From: Moniliophthora roreri | Lineage: Eukaryota > Basidiomycota > Agaricomycetes > Agaricales > Marasmiaceae | NCBI GenBank assembly: GCA_001466705.2 | Contig: LATX02000001.1 | Location: 992,001 to 1,056,000 of the forward strand | Direction: 5' to 3' | Length of the DNA stretch: 64,000 bases | Part shown: positions 34,807 to 47,061 of the stretch, in pieces | How the letters are laid out: each line of letters starts with the position of its first letter | Position numbering within the stretch: position 1 is the first letter of the stretch | Program-made: the position numbers and the translations under genes | Notes under the pieces: model-generated | Told to the model about the DNA's origin: nothing | The model's input: the letters and a program-made list of their open reading frames with translations, nothing else | The model's database searches: none

Positions 34807-36897
34807 TCAGAAGTGTTCCTGTGTGTCGGTGAGTGATAACTTCTTAGTGATAGTAGGGGAAAAAGCACCTTTGCAAATGTGAAATCTACAGTGGATCCAG
34901 TGTGATGGACTGTTGCTTCCTTGATAGCCTTGGCAAGAACGCTAGGTCCGCAGAAGTAGGTCTACACAAAGATTTATTGGATCAATACAGCTCTCGTCAA
35001 AGGCCAACAAATTACTCACGGCGACTTTGGTCTTCAGTTGGGACTTGCTGCCAGGAATATACTGCCCAGATTCAATAGCCTGCCTCATTTGACCGTAGAT
35101 GTGCATCCAGTCGGGACGGCCGAACATAGTACGAGTACGAAGCAATGTGAGGGGGTCGTATTCAGCACCAGCATCGTTCACAGCAATGTTCCAAAGCATG
35201 TCTTCCCCGATTTTTTGCGTGAGATAGATATTGATCCGAAGGAAGTTAGCTGAAAAGCGAATGAGATAGGATCAAGGAGATAAAATGGACACTTACGATC
35301 CGCCTGAGCAGCTTCGACTTCAGCAAGCAGACTCTGGAACCAACCGAATGAAGGAGCGTCACGACAAACCCAGAAAAATTCCACGCGACGGAGTGAACCC
35401 AAGTTCTTTCTCTTCTGGCGGTACCAAATGTGCTTCAAGATAGATGCGAAGGGCGTAACACCTGGCAAAGTATTACATTTCTCAATTGTGAGAACAGTCA
35501 TTGGCACTTACCAATACCGGCACCAATCAAAATGGCAACCTCGGCGTTGAAGACATCTTCAGCGGGTGCACCATATGGACCGTCAATCCTGATCGTTGGA
35601 AGGGAAACACCACTGCTGGAATCAAGCTCAACGAAATCGCCTCCAGACAACATCTTTTCGTTATCAGTACCCTTCATTGCCGCCTGTGTCATCTGAGCGA
35701 CAACATTGGGGCCGACACCGAGGCGGTCACCAAGGCTACGTGTCCAGTCACCAACTTGACGGATATGGATAGAGACATATGGATCTTCCGGCGCCGACGT
35801 GATGGTGAACTATGCTTGATGTCAATGGGAAGATTTGCTTTACTTGGCACAGAATGCTTACAGGGTGCCATTGCCAGCGAGACAACTCAGGGATCTGAAT
35901 GAACAGCCACTGTCCGGCGACGTACTTGAAACTGGGCTTGACAATTCGAAGTTCCATGGCACCTGAGTGGCATGAGCTTTGGTGTTGTCAAGAGGGGGAT
36001 CCATGACCTACCACTGGGATGAATGAGCACCTTCGACAAACGCGTAGCCCTTCTTCCACGGTACTCGCGGTAGACACGCTCACCGAAGTAGATGATACCG
36101 GGCCAGATAATGAATCTCCAACTCAGGTATCCCAGACAATGTCTGGTGGAGTAGAAGGGGAAAGTTGCGATGTAATCGGGTTCCACAGAGTCACGCACAA
36201 AGCATCCGGTGGCATGAGTGTAGACGCCAATCATGAAGAAGAATGCGAGGTGATGAGTATACCAAAAGGCCTCGAAACATTGGTTCCGAATCTTGTGGTG
36301 AGCAGTGGCATACATTAACACCATGATGAGAAGCATGAAGTGACCAGTAATTCCTCCAGCTTGAGCATAGTGAATCTCAAGAGCCGTCTGTTTTCGGACC
36401 TCTGCAAACAAAGGATGAGACCTCCATAAAGAGATGATCGGGCTGAGACTTACGGGTTCGCTCGACGTTGAAGAAATTGACATAATGAGCCGTCGTGTGA
36501 ACCATAGCCCAGAAAGCCATCGAGTATGCCACTTGACGATGGAACCAGATGTTCTCATCAGCGGGGAAAAGCCAGGTCAGTCTCGGCCGTACAACACGAA
36601 TGATATTGCGCAACATAGGAATGAGAATGAGCCCTCCATCAAAGGCCAAAACGAGCCCAGCCCCTCGAGAGGTCCAGACTGACCAGGTCAGACCGTTCAA
36701 CGCAGCAAGCTTTTGATTCGTAGCCTGTTAAAAAAAGAAAAATGAGTAAATAAGAGTGACAGAGGCGAAAATCGAGTGCTACAAACCTGACTGTACCATC
36801 CATACCCAAAGAAGAAGAAATGAAGACCATAGAAGATGACATTGAAGGCGAGCCTTCTTCCGTTGAGGAATTCTCTGCGAAACCAGCTCTCTGGCAT
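34807..36897 (-). CDS. noxA: Superoxide-generating NADPH oxidase NoxA (gp91phox family)
   Basis: Nine exons: 36897-36787, 36724-36454, 36401-36012, 35962-35862, 35809-35512, 35461-35297, 35249-35020, 34961-34869 and 34818-34807, giving 556 aa as usual for NoxA. The ferric-reductase membrane part has paired heme histidines in WFHRQVAYSM/MVHTTAHYVNF and THHLAFFF/VYTHATG. The FAD-binding HPFTITSAPEDPYVS (about residue 290) spans an exon join. NADPH-binding sites are GAGIGVTPFASILKHIWYR (about 387) and FCGPSVLAKAI. There is no EF-hand, which separates it from NoxC. The last exon is only 12 nt and encodes EHF-stop, giving the typical terminal Phe. The enzyme moves electrons from NADPH to oxygen across the membrane and supports hyphal and fruit-body differentiation in fungi. 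Confidence 0.95.
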
Positions 36898-37237
36898 GAT
36901 TAAATAGCGTTGACGAAGGAATGAAAGACTGCGTTCGGTTCAACCTGAACGAGAAACAAAGGAAAATGGGAAGGGATTCAAACGGGGGGGAAGGGAAAGG
37001 ACGTAACCAGACGATGGTCGTAGAAAAGAAAAGGTGAGCTCTAAAGTACGGTCGATAGAGGCAGGTCACAGCTCAGGGGCGTGACCATAGCAATCATCAA
37101 CATTATCGGTCACGCCGGTGCACACATCACATCACTGATCACTCCCACTTCCATGGTTTCGGAACACTCGTCAAAAATTAAATGTAAACGTCCTCATGTA
37201 TCTATCATGTCCAACCCTAATGCCCACCGAACCGCCA
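36898..37237. other. Intergenic between tandem minus-strand genes
   Basis: This stretch holds the promoter of the NADPH oxidase and the 3' end of MAD2. No gene or clear motif seen. Confidence 0.5.
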
Positions 37238-38061
37238 CTACTCTTCGTATCGATATGCAACCATAGCTTCAATGCGATGGACGTCCGTACTAAAGCTCCT
37301 CATCTTCACCTGTTGGCTCTTGCTAGCCTCGATGGCCAATGGGTCCGTGTCCACCCATTCTCCAGCAGGCACATCCGCACTCTCTGACGTGTAAGCGAGG
37401 ATGTTGAACACAGTCGGCTCCTGTATAACGGGCAGATATGTCACCATTGAAATGATTTGCTTCAAGATGGCCCGAATCTCTGACTGTATCTCCGCTTCTG
37501 GCTTGGGCGGTGGCCTTTGTCGGCGATTTGGGTTAAACGGTGCCCAAAAAGGAATGCGCGGTCACTTACGGTGCAGCAGAATCTGGAGGCGGTTCAACTA
37601 GTTTGATGTCAAACACCCATCTTTCAAGAGGTGTCCGGGTATCCTTTGAGATGATGGCTAGCACCAGCTGTGTTACAGATCCGGTAAGTAGCCATTCTGT
37701 TTGGGATCAAAATCATGAGCTTGAAGACAGCATGTAACCTTACTTTGGACCTGTTTCAAAATTCTGCAATGTCATTAGTTTAAATAAATCAATCACGACA
37801 GTCACATACTTGTCCAGGTAGCTCTCTAACGCCAGATCCTGAGTAACCAGCACTGTCTGGCCATACTTCTTTACCATATGAAAATCATCTGACGGATACA
37901 CCTCTCGTTGAAAGAGGATACTGAAAAACAAGTCGGCGGCGCGAAAGACGAGCAAAGCACTAGAGAACGTACGTATTAACAGCATACTTGAAGAATTCTG
38001 TGACTAGAGCCGTGGATCCTTTGAGAGTAATAGCTTGACGGTTAGCTTGCTTGGTCGCCAT
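37238..38061 (-). CDS. MAD2: Spindle checkpoint HORMA protein MAD2
   Basis: Exons 38061-37973, 37920-37810, 37763-37744, 37696-37570 and 37514-37238 give 207 aa. The HORMA fold fills the protein: ITLKGSTALVTEFFKYAVN near residue 10, ILFQREVYPSDDF, KYGQTVLVTQD, WLLTGSVTQLVLAIISKDT, ERWVFDIKL, SEIRAILKQIISMVTYLPVI and the safety-belt end VQ-like SFSTDVHRIEAMVAYR. Length equals other Mad2 proteins. It binds Mad1 and Cdc20 at unattached kinetochores to restrain the APC/C. Exon 3 is only 20 nt. The start is 93 bp from that of TAF5 on the other strand, so the two share a promoter. Confidence 0.95.
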
Positions 38062-38154
38062 TTCGTGGTGGAGGATGAAGAAAGAAACGTGGATCAGGTA
38101 GACGCGTTCTGACCCCTTCTGGTCATCTGATCCTGGTTTAACCTCGACTCTCGC

Positions 38155-40941
38155 ATGTCTGGAAACACTCCCCCCGCTTCTTCGCGGTCCCCAAGTGCTC
38201 CTTCTCCCTCTACTCAACCTCAGGAGTCTCTTCAAAATGCATCCGAAACTGACCGTGCCATCCTTGAATATTTGCGTGCACGAGGATTTGCTGGCGCAGA
38301 GAAAGCTCTCGCACAAGCTATTGAAGAAGGCAGCGGAGATGACAAGGGAAGACAACCGGAGACCGTAAACTCGGAGGAATTGGTGAAAACTCTTGCTGTA
38401 TTTGCTCAGACGCCTTCGCGCCCCGGCGAAAATGTACTGAAAGATCCAAATAATGTGCTTCAAGAACTGACTGCAATGGGCAACCCATCGAATATTCAGA
38501 ACCTCATCTCTAGTATCGCTTCAGTGGGCTCGGAGGATATTCTGTCATCAGATCACACAGATAAGCAGGAAGGGTATCGGGAGTTGGAAGCCTGGGTCGA
38601 AGGATCTTTGGACATGTATAGAGTGAGTGATATAGACACGAGTCCAGCTCGATAACTCATCCGGAATAGCCTGAGTTCCGACCGATACTGTTCCCCATAT
38701 TTTGTCACTTCTATCTCGATCTAATTCAGCACGGATACAAAGATGCGGGTGCGGATCTATCGAGCTCTCCATCCACCTATGAAACTAACAGATTTTCAGC
38801 ACTCAGCTTCTTCTCATTATTTTCTCCGTCCCTCGCACCTTCACACGCTGCAACACTCCATCATCTTTCCACTTTACTCTTGCCTTCTCACGTTCAAAAC
38901 GATGAACTGGCCCAAAGATTCCGGGATGAAAAATATGTCATTCGCATGAGTCGATCTGGGTTTAGCCTGCTCGTCGGCTGGCTTACTGAAGGCGTTGGTG
39001 GTGAAGGTTTGGGTGCCGGACTAGGTTTCTCAGGCGAAAAGGGAAAGAAAGGTCGAGCTGCCGTGATGAGAGTGGTGAACAATCACCTTCGATTCGATGG
39101 TAATTATATTTCTAATGTATTATTCCGAGCACCTGTGTTCACAGGAAATACAGTAACTGCGTCCAATCCTTCATCCGTTTCACCAAATGCATGGGAGGAA
39201 AATACAGGTCTGCTATCGTCACTTATACCACATGCAAACGGCGCCGCTTCCAAAATTAACAATCCTCAGTCATTCAACAATTCCAAGGGCGACTTGAAGC
39301 TTGGCATGGCTCCCATGAATGAGGAGCTGCGGACAGAGGCAGAACGGATTCTACGAGAGCAAGCTATGGTCGACCGTGATCCGTTGGTGAATCACGATCT
39401 GGCGAGTCTGCGACCTCAACCACTCCCGGGAATGACAGCACCTTCAGAGTCGGATCTGTTACCTAGGCCTCCGAACTTCAAGACTATTGATGTTGATCGC
39501 GAGGTGCAGGCGGTCCGAGATGCCAGAAGACGGATTAGATTGGAACCTTCCACACTCCATGGGGTGGACCTCAATTCCCCCCAAGCAAATGCAGTGAAGG
39601 CACGCGCCCTGCCGAGCATATGTGCTTACACTCTTCATGATGTTGCAGAAGGGTGAGTCGCATCGACGGAACTAGAAACTCAACTCACTCCTGCATGCCC
39701 CAGGGCGCCGTGTTGTACCTTCTCCACGGATACATCCTTAATGGCTGCTGGCTTTGCAGAAAGCTATGTTCGAATATGGAGTCTGAAAGGCGAGAAGCTT
39801 CGTGGCATGAGAAGCGATTTCTCAGCGAGCTCGATTCGCGATGGTCTGTCCCTTTCGCTCAATAACGATACTTGTCCTGAACTCCTCACCAGCTACTTCT
39901 CTTAAAAAGATCAAAGAGAAGAAAGGAAGCACAACTCGCAAGCTCATCGGACACAGTGGCCCTGTGTACTCCGTCGCTTTTGACCCCGTTAGTGGTTCGG
40001 CAGCACCACCGAAATATCTTCTTTCAGCGTCTGCTGATGGAACAGCACGACTATGGTCTATGGATACTATGACGGATATCACAGCATACCGAGGACATGA
40101 AAACCCTGTTTGGGACGTCAAATGGAGTCCAATGGGGATCTACTTCGCTACTGCTAGTCGTGACCGTACAGCAAGACTCTGGTCTACAGATCGTACGGCA
40201 TGCCTCAGGCTCTATGCTGGACATCTGGGCGATGTTGATGTGAGTTTTTCGTTTTCATTCCCTCATGGCCTCTGACATGATTTCCATAGTGCGTCGAGTT
40301 CCATCCGAACTCGCTGTATCTGGCTACAGGATCGAGCGACTGGACAGCACGTCTGTGGGACGTTCAACGGGGTTCGTGCGTACGTGTCTTTATCGGTCAT
40401 CAAGGAGCTGTGTCCTCGATGGCTATCAGCCCGGATGGGCGGTATCTCGCAAGCGCAGGTAGGTGTAAATTCATGGTCTTGATGCGCTGGTAATTGATGT
40501 ATTGTGTTATGCAGGCGAAGATCTGGCCATCAATCTCTGGGACCTCGGGTCTGGTAAACGAATAAAGAAAATGACTGGTCACACCGCTTCTATATACAGC
40601 CTTGCATTTAGTGCCGAATCGTCATTACTGGTGAGCGGGGGTGCTGACTGGACAGTTCGTTGCTGGGATGTAAAAGGGCCAGGTGGTCTGACCAACAAAT
40701 CTCGCGAGACTGGGTCAAACGGCGCTGAAGTTTCACTCGTTGATGCCTATGGCCAAGGGAACATAGACTCGTGAGTGTTTCCGTGCTTAAATCCGAGGAT
40801 ACTCAAAACGTTGGGTATTATTGCAGGGTTGACTTACTCGCAACGTTCCCAACGAAACGGACTCCAATAATCGACGTACAGTTTACACCCCGGAATCTGT
40901 GTTTAGTTGGGGGAGTCTATCAGTCACCCGAGTCTCGCTGA
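38155..40941 (+). CDS. TAF5: TFIID/SAGA subunit TAF5
   Basis: Nine exons: 38155-38622, 38670-38748, 38800-39099, 39145-39652, 39704-39843, 39893-40239, 40290-40458, 40515-40770 and 40827-40941, giving 793 aa. The N-terminus has a LisH-like segment ([20 protein letters not shown]) and the TAF5 NTD2 domain (about residues 150-230: [20 protein letters not shown], then [20 protein letters not shown]). The C-terminal half is a WD40 propeller with repeats such as [47 protein letters not shown] and [14 protein letters not shown]. It ends with [20 protein letters not shown]. It is a nuclear scaffold of TFIID and SAGA for RNA polymerase II transcription. Confidence 0.95.
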
Positions 40942-41278
40942 GCTTCTACAGTACCGTGTTATATACAACCTGTTGTAAGGTATGGGAATCAATTCGATTC
41001 ATCCTCTTTGTGTACAGTATCATGTCCTTAGTATCACGTTCTTTGAGTCTTAAAGAGACGAATAGTGAGCTACATGACTTCGGCCATAAGCGCGTCGCGA
41101 AATTATGGCACGTGAGCGCCAGAGCCTTTGGCTCCAGGTTTCTTCGAGTCTTCCGACTTGACGTCGACCTTTTAGGCCATTCACTAACTTTTACTTCTAC
41201 TCACGGATAGAACGCCTACGGTAAGCTTTGGGTCATCTCTATCTCTTCCATCTACACTCATGCCAAATCAGGTTCAAA
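40942..41278. other. Intergenic, no gene seen
   Basis: This is the 3' region of TAF5 and the promoter of the next gene on the same strand. No motif recognised. Confidence 0.5.
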
Positions 41279-42137
41279 ATGGAGGATTCAGGAATGGAGA
41301 TTGACGACATTCAAATGACCGGTTCCACTTCGCAGCCGGCTCCTCAGAATGCTCCTTCAGATGGCAGCGACATTCAACGTTAGTGTTTACTGGTATATTA
41401 CTGCTCTTTTCCATTTCATTCCCTGATGGCGATTCTCATCCAGCAGCCCAAGCAGCTCGCGAAAATTTCAGGGACATTCAAGTGAAAGTGCACATTCGAC
41501 GACCAGAGAGAGATTCATGGGTGTACATGGGACGAGGTCTGGTTAGCCAGGAAGTTCATGGTCATTCATCTCGTGTTGGTACGTCACCTTCGCAGCCACG
41601 TTCACCGCTGCTTTGTTAAATTCCACCCTTTGGCACCAGTTGTCCGCACATTGAACACTAACAAGCTTATCACCCAATTTGGCGAGGCATGTTTAAGTCA
41701 CCCCTCCTCGAATGGCCTATTCTGACCAACTCATGAAATCAAAGGGTACGGACTTACAAGCGGAGAAAAGAGGCAATTTTGTAGTAATCGGGTGTGTGGA
41801 GGACATGGGCGTGGTCTCTTGGTCCCTGAATGTGAGTGCCGGACAATGACACTAGAATCTAACTAACTCTTTTCCCTGCCCTCAGGCGTTGAATAATTCT
41901 GAGACTCTTCGGCTCCTCGCTAGCATCGAACTTGCCTGTTATAAATGCAAGAACGTGTTAATGGACCCTCGAACAGCTGGCAGAAGTCGACGGAAGATAG
42001 AACGCATCATCAAAGAGGACAGACGCAGAAGACACAAACGACGAAAGGAGCAAGAGGCGCTCGTCGACGCGTTCGCGAAGCAGAATCTCGGCAATGAACC
42101 AGGGCTTTCGGAAGCGGGCCCTCCACCCCAATCCTGA
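41279..42137 (+). CDS. Unrecognised protein with compact beta-rich core and basic coiled tail
   Basis: Exons 41279-41378, 41444-41578, 41640-41686, 41745-41831 and 41886-42137 give 206 aa. Intron 3 (41687-41744) appears to use a GC-AG splice pair (GCATGT donor), since this is what keeps frame between QFGE and GTDLQ. After an acidic start, residues about 40-135 look like one beta-sandwich-plus-helix domain (RDIQVKVHIRRP, DSWVYMGRGLVSQEV, NFVVIGCVEDMGVVSWSL, ETLRLLASIELACYK), faintly like an EVH1/RanBP1-type PH fold. From residue 150 the chain is strongly basic and helical (RSRRKIERIIKEDRRRRHKR), a likely nuclear signal or coiled coil. I do not recognise the family. Confidence 0.75.
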
Positions 42138-42611
42138 TTTGTTACCCTCAGACTTTTGTATTCGACCGTGTTTTGCCTGCCTGATATATGTACTATTCTA
42201 ATAGATTCCCGGTCTCTGTATTACCTATTTAGCCGCACAATGGAACAACTCCTCTTAAACATGCCAAATGCGTTCACAACTTCACAAGATATGCTGAGGC
42301 GCTGTCGGCTCTGTTGCTGTGCAGATAGATGAACGGAGGCTGCTTTCAACACGTCCACAAATGGCAAGCATAAGCAAAATTGAAAACATAAAGCTAGGCA
42401 TCTGACTTTCTTCCCACAATTGGAGTGGATGCCTTGCCCAAATAGCGGGTTCAAGATAGGCAATAAATGTACAACAAGGGTGCCTAGCAAGCACGAAGCT
42501 AGGAAGGACAGGATGTCATGGAGTGACATATTAGTACAAATTCCAACCAGCAGGTCTGCAAACCGAATGATTAGAGCCCCTGGGTATGAGATATTGATGT
42601 TGAAACCGACC
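42138..42611. other. Intergenic between convergent genes
   Basis: Shared 3' region; no gene or repeat recognised. Confidence 0.5.
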
Positions 42612-44181
42612 TTATTGTCGAGCCCTCCGCTCGGTATATTGAGGAGGCAGCTCAACTACTTCCTCTTCCTCTGGTTCTGGGGGTACATCTTCAGCGTCTG
42701 TATGAACTATGAATCTTGAGGGTTTTTGCGGGGCCACACCGGCCATAGCCGCTTTTCTTTGAGCCGAAGTCATGGTAGATGGCCCTGCACTCGGTGCTGT
42801 AAACGGTTCAATGTCGCTGATATATGTCTGGTCAGAGGGTGAGACTGGGTTGAAAGGATCGTTTGTGAACGGGGAGTCGATGGTAGGCAGGTCGGGGGAA
42901 GAGGCAAATGGATCCGAATTCGAATACTGCGGTGCTACTGAAAGCGCACGTCCAGTACTCGAGGAGTGATCGAAACTATCAATTTGCATCCGTTGAGAGT
43001 GGCGACGGAAGTCGGTACCATCCCACCCAATCTGGCCTGGTTTCTTGTTCTTCTTGCGCTGAAGAAAGAAGAGTCCCATGGTAATGAACACGGCGAGGAA
43101 AACAAGAGCGCCTAGGACAGTACCAGCGATAGCTCCTATTTGAGTAGAAACTTGTCCATTTGATGCAGGTGGTGGCGATGTAGACCCAGTACTTGTCGCA
43201 CCGGGGCTGGTACCTGTTGCTGTTGGAACCATGGTAGAGGAAGGAGAATTGGAACCGATACATGACGTATCGTCAGAAGCACCGACAATCTTCACGTCGG
43301 AACTTCCACCAGGACGAAACTGGGCATCGACCATAACAAAAATGATCGAAGTGCCATTCCATACATTGGCTATCCAATCATACGAGGTTGAGCCTTCTGC
43401 AGGTCTAAGTACGAAGGAGTCTCCGCCAGGTATTATTCCCTAAGTGTAATTCATCTTTAACAAACATGTTCGGGGTGACACGTATCGGGTATTTACCATA
43501 ATGGTAACTGGTTGAATAGCCTTGTCATAGTTGCCGAAGGTGAAAACTCTGGCAAAAATGGATGGGTTGAATGCACCACAAGTTTACGGAGAGCACGCAC
43601 CGGCATTGTTGCAAAGCAGTATTGAGCTCATAATCGAACGCGACTCCTGGGAGACATTAAAACGGTCAGATGTGTATATACACTTGCGGAAAACGGACGC
43701 ACCAGGGTCTGATACATTACAACTACCGCCCTGCGAAGATCCAACTGTAAGGAGCTCGGTGCTACCTCCCGAGCCAAAACCGGTCGCATCGGACATCGTT
43801 ATAACGATCCTCTGTCCTTTTTCAAAGGGTAGTCGCATGGAGAATGAACCATGACCATTAGTGACGGAGGAGTCAGGGATAGATATGTTTCGTGGGGTGC
43901 CGAAGACCTAACAAGCGCGCATATTAGTCTAGTCGGCTAAAGGAGGTATCGATACGAATTTAGAACCCACAGGCGTCAAGAGGGCATAATATGGTGGTGT
44001 TGCTCCTTTACTCCAAAACATGGTCAACTTGTAGGAAAAAGGTGAACCCCTTTGATTACTCACCAGTCCATGACAAGCTGAGGTTATCGCACTGGGTAGG
44101 ATTTCCGTGGCTGAAGTTGAATGCATTCGTCCTGGTGAACAATAAATAGAAAAAGATGGAGAATGCAGGGAATGTGTGCAT
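42612..44181 (-). CDS. Secreted-domain single-TM surface protein of basidiomycete type
   Basis: Exons 44181-44064, 44005-43956, 43907-43703, 43646-43601, 43548-43497 and 43439-42612 give 432 aa. Residues 1-20 (MHTFPAFSIFFYLLFTRTNA) are a signal peptide. The ectodomain has an early CDNLSLSWTGG block and repeated Cys (SCNVSDPG, ALQQC, TSCIG), with IIPGGDSFVL and a Ser/Thr/Pro stalk. One TM helix follows (IGAIAGTVLGALVFLAVFI, about residues 235-255), then the basic stop-transfer QRKKNKK. The cytosolic tail has acidic and Pro-rich parts (PPEPEEEEVVELPPQY). This plan resembles wall-stress-sensor-like or adhesion-like proteins widespread in mushrooms; the role is unknown. An apparent read-through at the first junction hits a stop, so the 58-nt intron (44006-44063) is required. 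Confidence 0.85.
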
Positions 44182-44539
44182 AACCAAGAGGGAAAGGAGC
44201 GACGAGGAGAGAGAATCAGAGAGTAGGACCCTGGTGGGCCCCGAAATCTGTTTCACCAACGTCGGAACTTGGTAACATTCGATCATCCGGAATCAATGCT
44301 ATACTTTCAGCAGAAACATAAAGGCGCGATATTTATATTCATAACCAAACTCAAATACCAGCCGCAAATCTATTAGCAAAGATCATTTGTTAGACAGACA
44401 GCTTTGTCCTGGATCCCAACTCTGGGCCTGAGTATGATTTGGGCTCTTAAAATTGGTGGCGTGTTGTATCCGTTGTGAAGTATGATTAGATACTGTGATC
44501 TAAAATTAAGACTGAGAGAGATCCACTGGCGCAACCCCA
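44182..44539. other. Intergenic, no gene seen
   Basis: Promoter of the surface-protein gene and 3' end of the MetE-like gene. No motif recognised. Confidence 0.5.
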
Positions 44540-46370
44540 TCACTGAGACCATATCTGTTTAGCAGCCTCTACAACGACTAATAGTTTCTTCTTCTCGTCC
44601 TGGCGACAGTACGTAAGACAAGAGAAGCGTCATAGCGGTGTTCAGACTTACCTCCTCAGTAATTGGGTTACCTTGCCATACAGAAGCAAAACCGCACTGC
44701 GGACTGATGCACAGCCTAAAAAAAAATGAGATACGGAGGCCAAGTATAAGCCGATACCTACTGGTTCAGAGCCTCTTCTCGGGAACGTTTTCCATCCTGG
44801 GACATAGCATTAACCGCTTCTTCAACTCTAGCTTTTAGTGCTTCAACAGACTCAAGCTATAGAAATCCAGTGAGGAACCCGTCTTCCTAAGGCGGCTTAT
44901 CGCACCTGAGAATTCTTCGTTGTCACAAGTCCCAGGACAACAGTCTTATTGTTGGGAATATGCTTGAGTGGGGTGAAGTCGCCGCTTCGTGCATCATCGA
45001 ATTCAAGCTACAAAGGTCGATGTTGAGTAAGGCCTGGTAGAATATGGGAGGAGATCTCACATATAAAGCGTCGACGTCCAACCCATTAAAAACTTGCTCC
45101 GCGATCAAGTCGTACCCGCCCTCACAAAAGTGAAGACCCTACCGATGCCGTTCAAATTGGGAGAAGCTCAGACTGTAGAAGTTGAAGTGAAATACCTTGT
45201 AGTTTCCTCGACAAATATGAAGGCTGACAGTCATGTCCTTGGGGCGACCTTGCGTGCAGACATTGATTGCACGAACATAAGTGTCGAGTAATGCAGAAGG
45301 ATCAACACCTTGCTCTTTCATTGCAGTAACCGTAGGTTCATGGCAAAAAAATGCAAATGTCGGGTCGTCAATCTGAACGTGACCTATTGATTGCGGGGTC
45401 AGTTTTGTGAGTAGTGCGGCGTATCATCAGACGCACGGCATCCCAGGTCATACAATTCCTGAATTTCGCCGCGGTATGCAGCGCCAAGATCGTCAAAGTA
45501 TTCCTCTGTAGAATGTTCGAGTTGTGAGGGGCAATCATAACGAGTATTTCTTGATCTACGCACTGTCATTCTTATAGACATTCAGATCATATGTAAGGTC
45601 GCTTCCATGACGTTGATGAAACCACGATGGAGCACACATATTAATCTTGATATGAGGTACGTCCTGCGAGCCCGATAATGTTAGAAAGTATGACGTTCGA
45701 TAGTAGAGACAAGAACCTCTGGGGGTACCAAGCTCTTAATGTACTTGAATTGATCGACATAGAATGGCTTTGTGCGCTTAATTTTATCCTGTCACAGCAG
45801 CCGTCAGCTGAGAAAATCTCGTGAAAACACGAGACTCACGTTACAGTAGAACGTAGGGAAATGCGGCACGCCGGTCGCGTACATGAATCCAATAAAGGGT
45901 ATATATGACTGGGATTGATTGGCGCATCAACGAGGAAATAAGAAAGGGTAAATGGAGTGCAGTCACACCTTGAACTCTGTAATGGGACCTGCAATACAAA
46001 AATGAACCTCAGTTCCATATGACGGTGTAAGACACTCACGCTCGGGCATGAAGACGACCCCTTCTAACTTGTCGAATACTCCGTCATAAAATTGATTCCT
46101 TTGATGGTCTCGGATAAAAGGGCCCGTGAAATTAGAGACCAAGACTGACCTTCGCATTTCACCGTCTGTAATGGTCTTGATTCCAAGCTCCCGCTGGAGA
46201 GCAACGACATGCTTGATAGCTTTGTCTTCGACTTCTCTGAGCTCTTCTGCCGAACATTTCCCTTCCTCTAGTAAAGCACGCTTCTCGTACAGAGGTTTGG
46301 TGCGTAGGAGAGAGCCGACATGGTCTGCTCGGAAGGGAGGTTTTACATGTAAGCTTGCAACGGAGGCCAT
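44540..46370 (-). CDS. MetE-like (cobalamin-independent methionine synthase C-terminal fold) protein
   Basis: Thirteen exons: 46370-46150, 46098-46040, 45988-45969, 45908-45840, 45788-45717, 45663-45564, 45505-45437, 45383-45196, 45138-45061, 45007-44906, 44856-44762, 44715-44652 and 44599-44540, giving 398 aa. The start FRADHVGSLLRTKPL and ITDGEMRR are typical of the single-domain MetE-like family (YxjG/YxjH-type), which is about half the size of full Met6. Zinc-site-like features include HICRGNYK (about residue 265) and GLVTTKN (about 335), with LCISPQCGFASVWQGNP (about 355) near the end. The family is annotated as methylcobalamin-free methyltransferases with thiol substrates; the actual substrate here is unknown. 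Exon 3 is only 20 nt. Confidence 0.88.
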
Positions 46371-47061
46371 GATGAAGATGAAGTGGGGTGATGGGAGAGG
46401 TGGTCACAATGCGACCCTTATATTCTGCCAGGACCGGGGACCCTAAACCAAACGTACATAATGAAATTCTATGAGATCGAGAAGCGTCGTTGACACTGAG
46501 AAAGTAAGCCTTGACTGCTGAGATTTGAGATACGCTGATTACCCCTTCGGTCAAAGTGCTCCCGCATGCAGGGCATCAAATATGCGAAATGTCAAAGTTC
46601 GCCAACATGGACCACGACTCGGAGGCATCAATGCGTGCCGGAATCGCGCTGGGCGTATTATCCGGTCCGTTTGGACATTGAATGAGAAAGCGAGATTTCC
46701 ATAGGATAAGAAATCAAATTCTTAGAGTAAATGTCGGATGATCAGTGAATAAGATGAAGCATGACCAGTTCGAGATGGACGAAGGTGGACAACAATTGCA
46801 AGCGGACATTCTGTCCCAGCGTATCAGAATATAGTTTACGGCATCCGTTGCAATCGCGACTCCACCCATCATGTGACTCTCGGCATCCGCCGAAATCTTA
46901 TTAGAAACTGTACAGTTGCAAGCCACCCAAGTCAGTTTTCCAGGTGTATGGTAAAATAGTTACCGCCAACGCCACCGACGACCTCAAGACCAACAAGGTG
47001 GGTATCATCATTCTGTCTGGTATCAGTGCCGTGACTGATTCGAATAATACAGAATTGAAGG
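46371..47061. other. Divergent promoter region
   Basis: 691 bp between the MetE-like start (minus) and the eL13 start (plus). A short open stretch near 46943-46998 (VYGKIVTANATDDLKTNK, followed by GTGGGT) looks like an exon end, but I could not attach it to either gene. Nothing else was seen. Confidence 0.45.

Noticed and set aside
44006..44063. Read-through start of the surface-protein ectodomain
   Set aside because: The direct frame meets a stop at once; a 58-nt GT-AG intron restores the family-like WTGGATPPY.
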